Positions 1 to 9,315 of a stretch of DNA of 64,000 nt are shown piece after piece (positions within the stretch are counted from its first letter, which is position 1; each line of letters begins with the position of its first letter). A model generated the notes under the pieces. The model was not told the origin of the DNA and did not search any database. It saw nothing but the letters and a program-made list of their open reading frames with translations. This DNA comes from Bradyrhizobiaceae bacterium (lineage in GTDB: Bacteria; Pseudomonadota; Alphaproteobacteria; Rhizobiales; Xanthobacteraceae): assembly GCA_020853885.1 (NCBI GenBank), contig JADYXZ010000020.1, positions 248,001 to 312,000 of the forward strand. Direction: 5' to 3'. A program made the position numbers and the translations under genes.

Positions 1-213
1 CGCCAGGCGCAGGACGTCGAGCGCTTCCGCCGCGACGAGGCGCTCGCGCTACCGGACGACCTCGACTACCAGGCGATCCCCGGGCTCTCGATGGAGCTGC
101 GGCAGAAGCTCGGCCTGGTGCGGCCGCGCACGCTCGGCCAGGCCGACCGCATCGACGGCATGACGCCGGCGGCGCTTGCGCTCGTCGCGCTGCATGCGCG
201 GCGCGCCGGATGA
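1..213 (+). CDS. mnmG: tRNA uridine-5-carboxymethylaminomethyl modification enzyme MnmG (GidA), C-terminal end
   Basis: The last 70 codons of MnmG, the FAD-dependent partner of MnmE that builds the cmnm5 group on the wobble uridine of certain tRNAs. The visible part is the C-terminal helical domain, with the family's conserved YxxIPGLS patch and the tail motif [10 protein letters not shown], ending in TGA. The start lies outside the window. Its stop overlaps the rsmG start as ATGA, so the two are translationally coupled in the usual gidA-gidB-parA-parB order of alphaproteobacteria. Confidence 0.95.
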   Translation, partial: RQAQDVERFRRDEALALPDDLDYQAIPGLSMELRQKLGLVRPRTLGQADRIDGMTPAALALVALHARRAG

Positions 214-851
214 ATACTCGCAGTCTCGAAGCGGATCGCGCGCGCGCGCTCGAGCTCGTGCCGGTTTCACATGAAACGGCGGCGCGGCTCGATCAATTCG
301 CGGAGCTGCTTCTGCGGTGGCAGCGCGCGGTGCAGCTCGTGGCGCCGTCGACGCTGCCGAAACTGTGGACGCGGCACATCGCCGACAGCCTGCAACTGAT
401 CGCGCACGCGCCCGATGCGAAGATCTGGGTCGATCTTGGGTCGGGTGGCGGATTCCCGGGGCTCGTGATTGCGATCGCGTTGACGGAGCGGGCAGGGGCG
501 CTCGTGCATCTCGTGGAGAGCGATGCGCGCAAGGCAGCGTTCCTGCGGGAAGCGGCGCGGCTCACGCATGCGCCGGTCAAGGTGCATGCGGCGCGGATCG
601 AGTCGGCGGCGGAACAGATCGGAGCAGTGGATATCGTCACCGCTCGCGCCTTGGCGCCGCTCCCGCGCCTGCTAGAGTTGGCGCAGCCGTTCTTGCGGGC
701 AGGGGCGAGAGCGGTCTTCCCCAAGGGACAACATCTAGATGAGGAATTGACCGAGGCCGCTAAATCTTGGATGATTCAATCACGAATTTTGCCGAGCCTG
801 ACCGACCCCTCCGGCAAAATCCTGATCATCGAGAGCGCCACCCCCCGTTAA
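210..851 (+). CDS. rsmG: 16S rRNA (guanine-527-N7)-methyltransferase RsmG (GidB)
   Basis: A 213-residue protein of typical RsmG length. It methylates N7 of G527 in 16S rRNA using S-adenosylmethionine. The SAM-binding loop [10 protein letters not shown] is at about residues 75-84, after the family segment [19 protein letters not shown]; the ARALAPL block follows later. The start ATG overlaps the mnmG stop. Two regulatory-looking sequences touch the gene: a parS-like palindrome inside its first 70 bases and a CtrA-type box that includes its TAA stop codon. Loss of this gene in other bacteria gives low-level streptomycin resistance. Confidence 0.97.
   Translation: MNTRSLEADRARALELVPVSHETAARLDQFAELLLRWQRAVQLVAPSTLPKLWTRHIADSLQLIAHAPDAKIWVDLGSGGGFPGLVIAIALTERAGALVHLVESDARKAAFLREAARLTHAPVKVHAARIESAAEQIGAVDIVTARALAPLPRLLELAQPFLRAGARAVFPKGQHLDEELTEAAKSWMIQSRILPSLTDPSGKILIIESATPR
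264..277. promoter_or_regulatory. parS-like centromere site (one mismatch)
   Basis: GTTTCACATGAAAC matches the 14-base core of the bacterial parS consensus GTTTCACGTGAAAC except for A instead of G just right of the centre. It lies inside rsmG, about 600 bases before parA-parB, where ParB-binding sites are often found in alphaproteobacteria. That ParB binds here is inferred. A one-mismatch site could be weak. Confidence 0.55.
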
Positions 852-863
852 CCCTGCGTTAAC
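848..863. promoter_or_regulatory. CtrA-type binding box upstream of parA
   Basis: TTAACCCTGCGTTAAC is a perfect match to the full CtrA consensus TTAA-N7-TTAAC. It overlaps the rsmG stop codon and ends 16 bases before the parA start. CtrA is the master cell-cycle response regulator of alphaproteobacteria. Function here is inferred from the motif and its position. Confidence 0.6.
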
Positions 864-879
864 CACGATTGCAAATGCC

Positions 880-1707
880 ATGACCGCCCATCGCCCCCGC
901 GTCCTCGCCATCGCCAACCAGAAGGGCGGTGTCGGCAAGACTACCACCGCCATCAACCTCGGCACCGCGCTCGCCGCCATCGACGAGCGGGTGCTGATCG
1001 TCGACCTCGACCCGCAGGGCAATGCCTCGACCGGGCTCGGGATCGAATACAAGACCCGCACCGTCTCCACCTATGACGCGCTGATGGGCGACGCGCCGCT
1101 CGCGGCGACCGTGCGCGAGACGGCGGTGCCGCATCTGCACATCGCGCCGTCAACGATCGACCTCTCGGGTTTCGATCTGGAAATCTCGACGGCGTCCGAC
1201 CGCGCGTTCCGGCTGCGCAAGGCGATCGCGGCGCTCGGCACACCGGCGCGCAACGCGGAAGGGAAGCTGGAAGGCGAGGGCTATAGCTACGTGCTCGTCG
1301 ATTGCCCGCCGTCGCTCAATCTGCTGACGGTCAACGCGATGGCGGCGGCCGACGCGATCCTCGTTCCGCTGCAGTGCGAGTTCTTCGCGCTCGAAGGTCT
1401 GTCGCAACTTCTCAAGACGGTCGAGCAGGTGAAGAGCACGTTGAACCCGGGCCTGACGATCCACGGCATCGTGCTGACCATGTACGACGCCCGCAACAAT
1501 CTCTCCGACCAGGTCGTCGCCGACGTGCGCCAGTTCCTCGGCGACAAGGTCTATGAGACGATCATTCCGCGCAACGTGCGCGTGTCGGAGGCGCCGTCGT
1601 ACGGCAAGCCTGTGCTGCTCTACGATTTCAAGTGCGTCGGCAGCCAAGCGTACCTCAAGCTCGCGTCGGAGATCGTGCAGCGCGAGCGCACCTTGGCGGC
1701 GGCATGA
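880..1707 (+). CDS. parA: chromosome partitioning ATPase ParA (Soj)
   Basis: A 275-residue ParA/MinD-type ATPase that works with ParB bound at parS to segregate newly replicated origins. The deviant Walker A motif QKGGVGKTT is at residues 14-22, the A' motif is VDLDPQGNAS, and Walker B is VLVDCPPSLNLLT. There is no N-terminal DNA-binding extension, so this is the chromosomal (Soj) type, not a plasmid type. It sits 28 bases after rsmG and is followed by parB. The CtrA box immediately upstream suggests cell-cycle control of the pair. Confidence 0.97.
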   Translation: MTAHRPRVLAIANQKGGVGKTTTAINLGTALAAIDERVLIVDLDPQGNASTGLGIEYKTRTVSTYDALMGDAPLAATVRETAVPHLHIAPSTIDLSGFDLEISTASDRAFRLRKAIAALGTPARNAEGKLEGEGYSYVLVDCPPSLNLLTVNAMAAADAILVPLQCEFFALEGLSQLLKTVEQVKSTLNPGLTIHGIVLTMYDARNNLSDQVVADVRQFLGDKVYETIIPRNVRVSEAPSYGKPVLLYDFKCVGSQAYLKLASEIVQRERTLAAA

Positions 1708-1753
1708 GACCTGACCGCGCATGCGCCCGGGCAACAACCGCGAACGGAGTTCA

Positions 1754-2644
1754 ATGGTGACCATGGCGGAAGACGCGCCCCGCTCGCGACTGGGACGAGG
1801 GCTTGCGGCACTGATCGGCGACGTGGGCGACGAGAACGCCGCGATCGAGCGCGCGCGCGGACAGCGGCGCGTGCCGATCGAGTTTCTCAAGCCCAATCCC
1901 CGCAATCCGCGCCGGCAGTTCAACGAGGAGGAGCTCGAAGAGCTCGCGTCGTCGATCCGCGCGAAGGGAATCCTGCAGCCGATCCTCGTGCGCTCGCTGC
2001 CGGGCGCGGCCGACGCCTACGAGATCATCGCCGGCGAGCGGCGCTGGCGCGCGGCGCAGCGGGCGGGCCTGCACGACGTTCCCGTCATCCTGCTGGAGAT
2101 CGGCGACAAGGAAGCGCTCGAGATCGCCATCATCGAGAACGTGCAGCGCAGCGACCTCAACCCGCTGGAAGAGGCGATGGGTTATGGGGCGCTGATCGAG
2201 CAGTTCTCCTATCCGCAGGCGGAGCTTGCGCGCATCGTCGGCAAGAGCCGCAGCCACATCGCCAATACGCTGCGACTCTTGAAGCTCCCCGATAGTGTGA
2301 AAAAATTCCTGTCGGACGGACGGCTGACGGCCGGCCACGCGCGGGCGTTGCTCGCAAGCGACAATCCGGAGGCGCTTGCCAAGGCGATCATCGAGAAGGG
2401 GCTGAATGTGCGCGACGTCGAGGCGCTTGCCGGCGCGCAGGCGGAGGCGCGCGGCAAGGCGGCGAAGCGCCGGCCGCGCGGCTCGAAGAGCGCGGACGTG
2501 CGCGCGCTCGAGCGCAAGCTCAGCGACATTCTCGGGCTGGTGGTGGAGATCAACCACCGCGTCTCAGGCGGCGACATGCGCATCCGCTACAAGACGCTCG
2601 AGCAGCTCGACGGGCTGTGCCGGCGGCTCGGCGTGCGGCACTAG
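1754..2644 (+). CDS. parB: chromosome partitioning protein ParB (Spo0J)
   Basis: A 296-residue ParB. The N-terminal RLGRGLAALI peptide stimulates the ParA ATPase. The nuclease-like CTPase domain follows, with box II GERRWR at about residues 94-99 and the ENVQR motif near 129. A helix-turn-helix for parS recognition is near 153-180, and the C-terminal dimerisation domain ends in the GDMRIRYKTLEQLD block. An in-frame ATG exists at 1721, but GGAG lies seven bases before the ATG at 1754, so I use the latter; an ATG at 1763 is also possible. Forms a two-gene unit with parA. Confidence 0.96.
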   Translation: MVTMAEDAPRSRLGRGLAALIGDVGDENAAIERARGQRRVPIEFLKPNPRNPRRQFNEEELEELASSIRAKGILQPILVRSLPGAADAYEIIAGERRWRAAQRAGLHDVPVILLEIGDKEALEIAIIENVQRSDLNPLEEAMGYGALIEQFSYPQAELARIVGKSRSHIANTLRLLKLPDSVKKFLSDGRLTAGHARALLASDNPEALAKAIIEKGLNVRDVEALAGAQAEARGKAAKRRPRGSKSADVRALERKLSDILGLVVEINHRVSGGDMRIRYKTLEQLDGLCRRLGVRH

Positions 2645-2674
2645 CGGCTATCTCACCTGAATCGATTTACTCTG

Positions 2675-2768
2675 CTCATTCCCGCGTAAGCGGGAATCCA
2701 AGGCCAGGGCGGCTTGCGTTTTACGTTGTTGCTCTGGGTCCCCGCTTTCGCGGGGACGAGCGGGATAT
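2675..2768 (+). repeat. double-hairpin intergenic repeat, ATTCCCGC/GTCCCCGC family, copy 1
   Basis: Two adjacent inverted repeats: ATTCCCGC with GCGGGAAT around a short loop, then GTCCCCGC with GCGGGGAC around TTTC, ending GAGCGGGATAT. A second copy with an internal insert lies at 25689-25816. It fills the gap between the converging parB and holA genes. Elements of this type are abundant in Bradyrhizobium-like genomes (from memory). Confidence 0.75.
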
Positions 2769-2773
2769 TAGCG

Positions 2774-3802
2774 CTAGGCGCGGCGGCGGGCGCCTTTGGC
2801 GAGGGCAAGCAATTCGCGCTCGGCGATCGGATCGGCAAGCGCGGCATTGCGACGGGCGGCGAGGGCGGCGTCGCCGAGCGCGACCAGCGAGCGTTCCAGC
2901 ACACCCGAGCTGAGGCGGTTCAGTGCCCGCTCGAACCGCGGCCGGCGGCGGAAATGGATGCGCAGCGCGGGGTCGTCGAGGACGCGGCTCGCCGGCTCGC
3001 CGGCGGCCACGCGCAGACTCAGGCGGTGCAGGCTCGACACGTGGCGGATCGCGGCGCCGAGCGCGACGCTCGCCGGAATGCCGGCGGCGCGTGCTTTCGT
3101 GTAGGCCGCGAGCGCGACCTCGGCTTCGCCGGCGGCCGCGGCGTCGACCACGTCGTCGAGCGCCAGCGCGGAGCTGTCGGCGATCACGGCGTGCACGTCG
3201 TCGAAGCCGATGCGCTTCTTGTCGCCGGCATGCAGCACGAGCTTCTCGAGCTCGGAGCGGGTGGCGAGCCGGTCGGCGCCGAGCAGGCGGACAAGCGTCT
3301 CGCGGGCATCGGCCTCGATCGCGATTCCGGCGTCCTTGAAGGTGCGGTCGACGAGGCGGGCGACGCTGCGCTCGTCGTCGGCATAGCAGGGCAATGCGGC
3401 CGCAGCCTGCGACGACTCCGCGAGCTTGCGGAGCGGCGCGCCCTTGCGGAGGTCGCCGGCCTCGATCACGACGAGCGCTTCCTGCGGCGGGTCGGCGAGC
3501 AGCGCTTCGAGCGACGGCGCGAAGTTGCGGGAGCCCGCGCGCACGTGCACGAGCCGGCGACCGCCGAACAGGCCGATGGTGCGCGCCTCGTCGGCGAGAC
3601 GGCCGGGATCGCTCGCCAGGAGATCGCCTTCGAGCGTGACAATGGAGAATGGATCGGCGGTATCGGCGCCGCCCGCTTTCAAGAGGCCCTCGATGCGCTC
3701 GCGCACGAGGCCGGCGTCGGGTCCATAAACAAGTACGACGGGACGGCGCGGATCGGGACGGGCTACGAAGCTGTCGATGTCCTGATTGCGGATCGCGACC
3801 AC
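2774..3802 (-). CDS. holA: DNA polymerase III delta subunit HolA
   Basis: A 342-residue clamp-loader delta subunit, the part that opens the beta clamp. It shows the family's N-terminal VYGPDAGLVRER (a degenerate P-loop without the lysine), the middle lid region with DLRKGAPLRKL, and the C-terminal collar helices with LGADRLATRSELEKL. It is the last gene of leuS-lptE-holA, ten bases after lptE, a conserved alphaproteobacterial operon. Confidence 0.93.
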   Translation of the reverse strand: MVAIRNQDIDSFVARPDPRRPVVLVYGPDAGLVRERIEGLLKAGGADTADPFSIVTLEGDLLASDPGRLADEARTIGLFGGRRLVHVRAGSRNFAPSLEALLADPPQEALVVIEAGDLRKGAPLRKLAESSQAAAALPCYADDERSVARLVDRTFKDAGIAIEADARETLVRLLGADRLATRSELEKLVLHAGDKKRIGFDDVHAVIADSSALALDDVVDAAAAGEAEVALAAYTKARAAGIPASVALGAAIRHVSSLHRLSLRVAAGEPASRVLDDPALRIHFRRRPRFERALNRLSSGVLERSLVALGDAALAARRNAALADPIAERELLALAKGARRRA

Positions 3803-3812
3803 GCGGGGGCCG

Positions 3813-4358
3813 TCAGGTTCGCGTCAGGAAGAAGGAGGCGAGGCGGGCGCGAATCTGCTCGGCTGCGACCTTGGCGGCGCGGTTCTCGGCGTCGCGCACG
3901 GCGCGCAGATTCGCAAAGCGCTGCTGGCTGCGGTCGATGGAAACGCGGGCGATCGCCTGCTCGGTGAGCACGACGCGGTCGTTGACAACATCATGCAGCT
4001 TGTAGGTGATGTCGAAGGAGACCATCTGCGCCACCGGCTGGCCGGATTGCGTGTCGATGATTGGGTTGAAGGAGCTCACGTTCGCTAGCAGCGTGAGCCG
4101 GTAGGGCGCGTCCTTGCGGTTGCCTTCGCCGCCGGTCAGTTCATAGATGAGATCGTTGCGCAGCTCATTGCCGATACGGCCGTCGATCGAGGCGACGTCG
4201 ACGTCGCGCAAGGCGTCGCGCAGCGACGGGCCGGCGCCGTAGAGCGGCGTCTGCGCATACATCGGCTGGAACGTGCAGCCGCCGAGACCGACGGCGATGA
4301 GCGCGGCGGCAAGCACTTGCGGGCGCGCTGCTTCGGCGATGCGGTCAAGCCACGACAT
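3813..4358 (-). CDS. lptE: LPS-assembly lipoprotein LptE
   Basis: A 181-residue lipoprotein. The hydrophobic segment ends in a lipobox LGGC with the lipidated cysteine at residue 28. The mature part begins TFQPMY, and the rest matches the LptE/RlpB family (dimensions and [20 protein letters not shown]-type segment). LptE plugs the LptD barrel that places LPS in the outer membrane. The gene overlaps the end of leuS by 14 bases, which supports operon expression. Confidence 0.9.
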   Translation of the reverse strand: MSWLDRIAEAARPQVLAAALIAVGLGGCTFQPMYAQTPLYGAGPSLRDALRDVDVASIDGRIGNELRNDLIYELTGGEGNRKDAPYRLTLLANVSSFNPIIDTQSGQPVAQMVSFDITYKLHDVVNDRVVLTEQAIARVSIDRSQQRFANLRAVRDAENRAAKVAAEQIRARLASFFLTRT

Positions 4359-6981
4359 TCACGATCCTCTGCGGCACGACAATGATACGCTTGGGCACGC
4401 GGCCTTCAAGCGCACGGCGCACGGGCTCGAGCGCAAGCACGGCAGCTTCCACTTCCGGTGCCGCGGCATCGCGGGCGACGGTGACGTCGGCGCGCTTCTT
4501 GCCGTTGATCTGCACCGGCAGCGTGATCGTGTCCTCGACCAGGAGCTCGCGCTCGAGCGCGGGCCACGGCTCCTCAGCGATCAGCGTCTTGTGGCCGAGC
4601 GCGGCCCAGCATTCTTCCGCGAGGTGCGGCATCATCGGTTCGACCAGGCGGATGAGGATGTCGGCGGCCTCGCGCAATGCGGCAGCAAGATCGCTCGCCG
4701 CCTTGCCGCCTGCGGTGCGCGCTTCGTTCACGGCGGCGCCGAGGGTGTTGGCGAGCTCGTAGATCTGCGCGACGCCGCGATTGAAGCGCAGGCGCTCGAT
4801 GTCTTCGCTGACGCGGGCGAGCGCGCCGTGCGCGCTCTTGCGGACCGCGAGCGCCGCTGGACCGTAGCTCGCCAGGTGCGGCGTGCCGGCGGGCGCGGCC
4901 ATCTCGGCGAGGTCGTTCGCCAGGCGATAGAGACGCTGCACGAACCGGTGCGCCCCCTGCACGCCTTCTTCGCTCCAGATCACGTCACGCTCCGGCGGAC
5001 TGTCCGACAACATGAACCAGCGTGCTGTATCGGCGCCGTAGGACGAAAGTATGTCGTCGGGATCGACGGTATTCCGCTTCGATTTCGACATCTTTTCGAT
5101 GGCGCCGATGGCGACTTCCTCGCCGCCCTTGAGGAGAAAGGCGCGGCGGCGGTCGCCGTCGGCCTCGATCCTGATCTCGGCCGGGCTCGCGTAGGTTCCG
5201 TCTTTCTTTTCGTAAGTCTCGTGGACGACCATGCCTTGCGTGAACAGGCCGGCGAACGGCTCTTCGATGTTGGCGTGGCCGGTCGCCTTCATGGCGCGGG
5301 TGAAGAAGCGCGAATACAGCAGGTGCAGGATCGCGTGCTCGACGCCGCCGATATACTGATCGACGGGCATCCAGTATTGCGCGGCCTTGGCATCGGTCGG
5401 CGCGCTTTCGATCCACGGATTGGTGAAGCGCAGGAAGTACCAGGACGAATCCACGAAGGTGTCCATGGTGTCCGTCTCGCGCCGTGCGGGCTTGCCGCAT
5501 TTCGGACAGGGGACGTGCTTCCAGGTCGGGTGACGGTCGAGCGGATTGCCCGGGCGGTCGAACGCCACGTCGTCGGGCAACTGCACCGGCAGATCCTTGT
5601 CGGGCACCGGCACGGCGCCGTGCTCTTCGCAGTGAATGACCGGAATCGGACAGCCCCAGTAGCGCTGGCGCGAGATGCCCCAGTCGCGCAGGCGGAACTG
5701 GATGCGGCGCTGGGCGACCGGGCGGTTGCCGCGCGTCTCGCTTTCCAGGCGCTTCGCCACTTCTTCCTTGGCAGCTTCGACGGTCATGTCGTCGAGGAAG
5801 CGCGAGTTCGCGAGCCTGCCGTCCTCGACATAGGCTTCGTCGCCGACCGCAAACGTCTTGGAGTCGGCGCCTTCGGGCACGACAACGGGCACGACGGGCA
5901 GGCCGTACTTGCGCGCGAAGTCGAGGTCGCGCTGGTCGTGCGCCGGGCAGCCAAAGATCGCGCCGGTGCCGTAGTCCATCAGGATGAAGTTCGCGATATA
6001 GACCGGCAATTCCCAGCCGGGATCGAACGGGTGAATGGCGCGGAGCCCGGTGTCGAATCCCTTCTTCTCGGCCTTGTCGATCAGCTCCTGCGCGGTGCCG
6101 GTGCGGCGGCACTCCTCGATGAAGGCGGCAGCCTTCGGATCGCGCTCGCCGATCGCGCGGGCGAGCGGATGGTCGGGCGCGATCGCGATGAACGACGCGC
6201 CGAACAAGGTGTCATGCCGCGTCGTGAAGACTTCGACCTCGTCGAAGCCTGAAAGTGCGTTCTTCGCCGCCAGCATGAAGCGGACGAGCAAGCCTTCCGA
6301 CTTGCCGATCCAGTTCTTCTGCATGATGCGGACCTTCTCGGGCCAGCGGTCGAGGGTGTCGAGCGCCGTGAGAAGCTCGTCGGAATACTTGGTGATCTTG
6401 AAGAACCACTGCGTCAGCTCGCGGATCTCGACCTCGGCGCCGGAGCGCCAGCCGCGGCCGTCGATCACCTGCTCATTGGCGAGCACGGTCTGGTCGACCG
6501 GGTCCCAATTCACCTTCGAGGTCTTGCGCTCGACGAGCCCCGCCTTCCAGAAGTCGAGGAACATCTTCTGCTGGTGGCGGTAATAGCTCGGATCGCAGGT
6601 GGCGACCTCGCGGCTCCAGTCGAGCGACAGGCCCATGGACTTGAGCTGCGATTTCATGGTGGCGATGTTGTCGTAGGTCCAGGCCTTGGGGTGGACCTTG
6701 CGCTCGATCGCCGCGTTCTCGGCCGGCATGCCGAAGGCGTCCCAGCCCATGGGGTGCAGGACGTTGTGGCCCCTGGCGCGCATGTAGCGGGCGACCACGT
6801 CACCCATCGTATAGTTTCGCACGTGGCCCATGTGGATGCGTCCCGAGGGATAGGGGAACATCTCGAGCACGTAGTATTTCGGGCGCGGGTCGTCGTTCGC
6901 GGTCCTGAAGATCTCGCGCTCTTCCCAGACGCGCTGCCAGCGCGGCTCGGCTTCACGGGCGTTGTAGCGTTCGGATTTCAT
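4345..6981 (-). CDS. leuS: leucyl-tRNA synthetase
   Basis: An 878-residue class Ia aminoacyl-tRNA synthetase that charges tRNA-Leu. The HIGH-type motif HMGH is at residues 50-53 and KMSKS at about 630-634. Between them is the CP1 editing domain, and the C-terminal anticodon-binding domain ends with [17 protein letters not shown]. An in-frame start 20 codons earlier is possible, but the family begins [16 protein letters not shown], so I use the ATG at 6981. First gene of leuS-lptE-holA. No T-box or leader was recognised upstream. Confidence 0.98.
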   Translation of the reverse strand: MKSERYNAREAEPRWQRVWEEREIFRTANDDPRPKYYVLEMFPYPSGRIHMGHVRNYTMGDVVARYMRARGHNVLHPMGWDAFGMPAENAAIERKVHPKAWTYDNIATMKSQLKSMGLSLDWSREVATCDPSYYRHQQKMFLDFWKAGLVERKTSKVNWDPVDQTVLANEQVIDGRGWRSGAEVEIRELTQWFFKITKYSDELLTALDTLDRWPEKVRIMQKNWIGKSEGLLVRFMLAAKNALSGFDEVEVFTTRHDTLFGASFIAIAPDHPLARAIGERDPKAAAFIEECRRTGTAQELIDKAEKKGFDTGLRAIHPFDPGWELPVYIANFILMDYGTGAIFGCPAHDQRDLDFARKYGLPVVPVVVPEGADSKTFAVGDEAYVEDGRLANSRFLDDMTVEAAKEEVAKRLESETRGNRPVAQRRIQFRLRDWGISRQRYWGCPIPVIHCEEHGAVPVPDKDLPVQLPDDVAFDRPGNPLDRHPTWKHVPCPKCGKPARRETDTMDTFVDSSWYFLRFTNPWIESAPTDAKAAQYWMPVDQYIGGVEHAILHLLYSRFFTRAMKATGHANIEEPFAGLFTQGMVVHETYEKKDGTYASPAEIRIEADGDRRRAFLLKGGEEVAIGAIEKMSKSKRNTVDPDDILSSYGADTARWFMLSDSPPERDVIWSEEGVQGAHRFVQRLYRLANDLAEMAAPAGTPHLASYGPAALAVRKSAHGALARVSEDIERLRFNRGVAQIYELANTLGAAVNEARTAGGKAASDLAAALREAADILIRLVEPMMPHLAEECWAALGHKTLIAEEPWPALERELLVEDTITLPVQINGKKRADVTVARDAAAPEVEAAVLALEPVRRALEGRVPKRIIVVPQRIVNVVA

Positions 6982-7099
6982 GGAATCTGGCTGGATTGGC
7001 GGCTCGATTTGACTAGGACATGAAAAAGCTTCACCGGTCAACGGCTTGCGGCTGCGGCGATGGCGCGGCGAAAGTTCAAGGCGTTTCTAGGAGTTGATT

Positions 7100-7795
7100 G
7101 TGGCGGAAGGGCAAGGTGCCGTCGAACGGCTGGCCGCGGTGCGGGCGGAGATCGAGAAAGCCTGCCGCGAGGCGGGGCGCGATCCCGCATCGGTGACGCT
7201 GGTCGCCGTCAGCAAGACCTTCGGCGCGGACGCGATCCAGCCGGTGCTCGCGGCCGGGCAGCGCGTGTTCGGGGAGAACCGCGTGCAGGAAGCCAAGGCC
7301 AAATGGCCGGCGCTGCGGGAGGAATTTCCCGGCGTGGAGCTGCATCTCGTCGGCCCGCTGCAGTCGAACAAGGCGAAGGAGGCGGTTGCACTGTTCGACG
7401 TCATTCATACGGTCGACCGGCCGAAGATCGCGGAGGTGCTCGCGGCGGAGATCGCAAAGCAGGGCCGGCGGCTGCGGCTGTTCGTCGAGGTGAACACGGG
7501 CGCCGAGCCGCAGAAGGCGGGCGTCCTGCCGGAGAACGCGGACGCCTTCATTGCCGAATGCAGAGAGAAGTACGGACTCGCAATTGAAGGGTTGATGTGC
7601 ATTCCGCCGCTCGACGAGGCGCCGGCGCCGCACTTCGCGCTGGCGGCGAAGATCGCCGGGCGTAGCGGACTCGCGTTGCTCTCGATGGGCATGAGCGCGG
7701 ACTTTGCGAGCGCCATCGCCTTCGGCGCGACGCATGTGCGCGTCGGCACGGCGATCTTCGGCGAGCGTCACTACGATCAGCGAATGTCGATGTAG
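7100..7795 (+). CDS. YggS/PROSC family pyridoxal-phosphate homeostasis protein
   Basis: A 231-residue PLP-binding TIM-barrel protein of the YggS family, which buffers free PLP and has no known catalytic reaction. The PLP lysine lies in VAVSKT (K39). Other family motifs are FGENRVQEAKAKW, HLVGPLQSNKAKEA and the phosphate-binding LSMGMSADFASAI. The start is a GTG six bases after AGGAG; a TTG two codons earlier is in frame but too close to that ribosome-binding site. Divergent from leuS. Confidence 0.93.
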   Translation: MAEGQGAVERLAAVRAEIEKACREAGRDPASVTLVAVSKTFGADAIQPVLAAGQRVFGENRVQEAKAKWPALREEFPGVELHLVGPLQSNKAKEAVALFDVIHTVDRPKIAEVLAAEIAKQGRRLRLFVEVNTGAEPQKAGVLPENADAFIAECREKYGLAIEGLMCIPPLDEAPAPHFALAAKIAGRSGLALLSMGMSADFASAIAFGATHVRVGTAIFGERHYDQRMSM

Positions 7796-8319
7796 GCGCG
7801 TCGATGCACGCGCGCGAGCAAGTCGCGCAAGCGTATTGCCGGCATGGCGACGCAGCCTGCCGTCGGCGCGAGGCCGGGGCGGGCGACGTGGATGAACACG
7901 GCGCTGCCGCGGTTCCTGATGCGCGGGCGCGTGTTGTGGTCGAGCTCGATCACGAGATCATAGAGACGGTCGTCGCGCCACAGCCGGTCGGCATTGCTCG
8001 CGGGCGGAAGCGTGACCGGGCGATTGTAGCGACGGTCGTCCGGGTCCTCGCACCAGCCGTCATTCCAGCGGATCGGCCGGACGGGAAGCAGCGTCGCCGG
8101 CCGCCGCAGGTGATCGGCACGCCACCAAAGCCGCAATAGCCGAAAGCGGCCGCGGGGTGTTGCGCCGTCGCCCTCGCGCTTGTTCGCCTTGATGCCGGCG
8201 CGTCCCAGCGCGACCGGCAAGGTAAAGCCGGCGTAGCGTAAGATGCCGCGCGCACCGTTTCCCGGCGCTCGATTTACCCGCAGAATCGAGGTCTTTCGCG
8301 CGCTGCCGGATTTCTTCAC
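7777..8319 (-). CDS. L,D-transpeptidase (YkuD) family protein
   Basis: About 180 residues with an L,D-transpeptidase-like core: KREGDGATPRG near the N-terminus and the catalytic signature HVARPGLAPTAGCVAM near the C-terminus, with Cys as nucleophile. Such proteins crosslink or edit peptidoglycan. No signal peptide is visible, which is common for this DUF-like Rhizobiales subfamily. The start is uncertain: no ATG precedes the conserved GNGARG segment, so I place it at a GTG at 8319 without a clear ribosome-binding site. Its end overlaps the end of the PLP-binding gene by 19 bases, tail to tail. Confidence 0.8.
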   Translation of the reverse strand: MKKSGSARKTSILRVNRAPGNGARGILRYAGFTLPVALGRAGIKANKREGDGATPRGRFRLLRLWWRADHLRRPATLLPVRPIRWNDGWCEDPDDRRYNRPVTLPPASNADRLWRDDRLYDLVIELDHNTRPRIRNRGSAVFIHVARPGLAPTAGCVAMPAIRLRDLLARVHRRAYIDIR

Positions 8320-8464
8320 GTTTCGGACAGAATATGGCCGGCGCACTTGTTTCGCCCCATTTCGTGGTCTAGTTCCGCGCGTCCGAAAGCGGGGAGCGGC
8401 CGTCCTAGGCGGGCTTGCCGGCCCGGATTGTGTTGTACACTCGTCCCGCAATGCAGGGGAATCA

Positions 8465-9151
8465 ATGCCCAACGCGCGAAAAATCCTGATTGTCGACGAT
8501 GATCCTGAGCTCCGCGAGGCGCTCATGGAGCAGCTCGCGCTGCACGAGGAATTCGAGAGCAAGGCCGTCGACACGGCACAGGCGGCGCTGCAGGAGGCCA
8601 AAGGCGGCCACCTCGACCTTGTGCTGATGGACGTGGGGCTGCCCGACATGGATGGGCGCGACGCCGTGCGCGTGCTGCGCAAGAACGGCTTCAAGGCGCC
8701 GGTCATCATGCTCACCGGCGCGGACACGGACTCCGACACGATCCTCGGCCTCGAGGCCGGCGCCAACGACTACGTGCCGAAGCCGTTTCGGTTCGCCGTG
8801 CTGCTCGCGCGCATTCGCGCGCAGCTCCGCAGCCACGAGGCGAGCGAGGACGCGATCTTTCCGATCGGGCCCTATAGCTTCCGGCCGGGCGCGAAGCTCC
8901 TCGTCAACGAGAAGGGCTCGAAGATCCGGCTCACCGACAAGGAGACGGCGATCCTCCGCTATCTCTACCGGGCGGGGCAGCGGCCGGTTTCGCGCGAAGT
9001 GCTCCTGCAGGAGGTGTGGGGTTATAATTCCGGCGTCACGACGCACACGCTGGAGACGCACATCTACCGGCTGCGGCAGAAGATCGAAGTCGATCCGGCG
9101 AACGCCACGCTGCTTGTCACCGAGGCCGGCGGCTATAAGCTTGTTCCCTAG
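8465..9151 (+). CDS. OmpR-family two-component response regulator
   Basis: A 228-residue regulator. The receiver domain has the acidic pocket DDD at 11-13, the phosphorylated aspartate D56 in MDVGLPDMDG, T84 in MLTGAD and K106 in VPKPF. The C-terminal winged helix has the OmpR signature with TLETHIYRLRQKI, ending GGYKLVP. AGGGG precedes the ATG. No histidine kinase is adjacent, so it is an orphan here. The stop codon TAG is part of the CTAG that starts the double-hairpin element immediately downstream. Confidence 0.93.
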   Translation: MPNARKILIVDDDPELREALMEQLALHEEFESKAVDTAQAALQEAKGGHLDLVLMDVGLPDMDGRDAVRVLRKNGFKAPVIMLTGADTDSDTILGLEAGANDYVPKPFRFAVLLARIRAQLRSHEASEDAIFPIGPYSFRPGAKLLVNEKGSKIRLTDKETAILRYLYRAGQRPVSREVLLQEVWGYNSGVTTHTLETHIYRLRQKIEVDPANATLLVTEAGGYKLVP

Positions 9152-9313
9152 TGTCGTGTTTCAAAAATTCGCTAGATTGATTACCGCGAGTCATGCAAGC
9201 GAATTTCTGAACCAAACGACACTAGAACGTTAGGTTTGCTAGTGTCCTTCGAATCCGAAGTTCGCTCTCGAGGGTGCTGCAAGATCAGGCGAACTTCGGG
9301 TTCGGGACACTAG
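9148..9313 (+). repeat. CTAGTGTC double-hairpin element, copy A
   Basis: A 166-base element of two imperfect hairpins, each bounded by CTAGTGTC and GACACTAG. In the first, arms near TTTCAAAAATTCGC pair with GCGAATTTCTGAACC. In the second, GAATCCGAAGTTCGC pairs with GCGAACTTCGGGTTC. Copies B (15198-15362) and C (27808-27971) have the same order and orientation. This copy supplies the stop codon of the response regulator and ends two bases before the next ATG. Confidence 0.9.
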
Positions 9314-9315
9314 CG

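Noticed and set aside
4273-6252. Long plus-strand open frame opposite leuS
   Set aside because: A shadow of leuS caused by GC bias; no recognisable domain and no ribosome-binding site.
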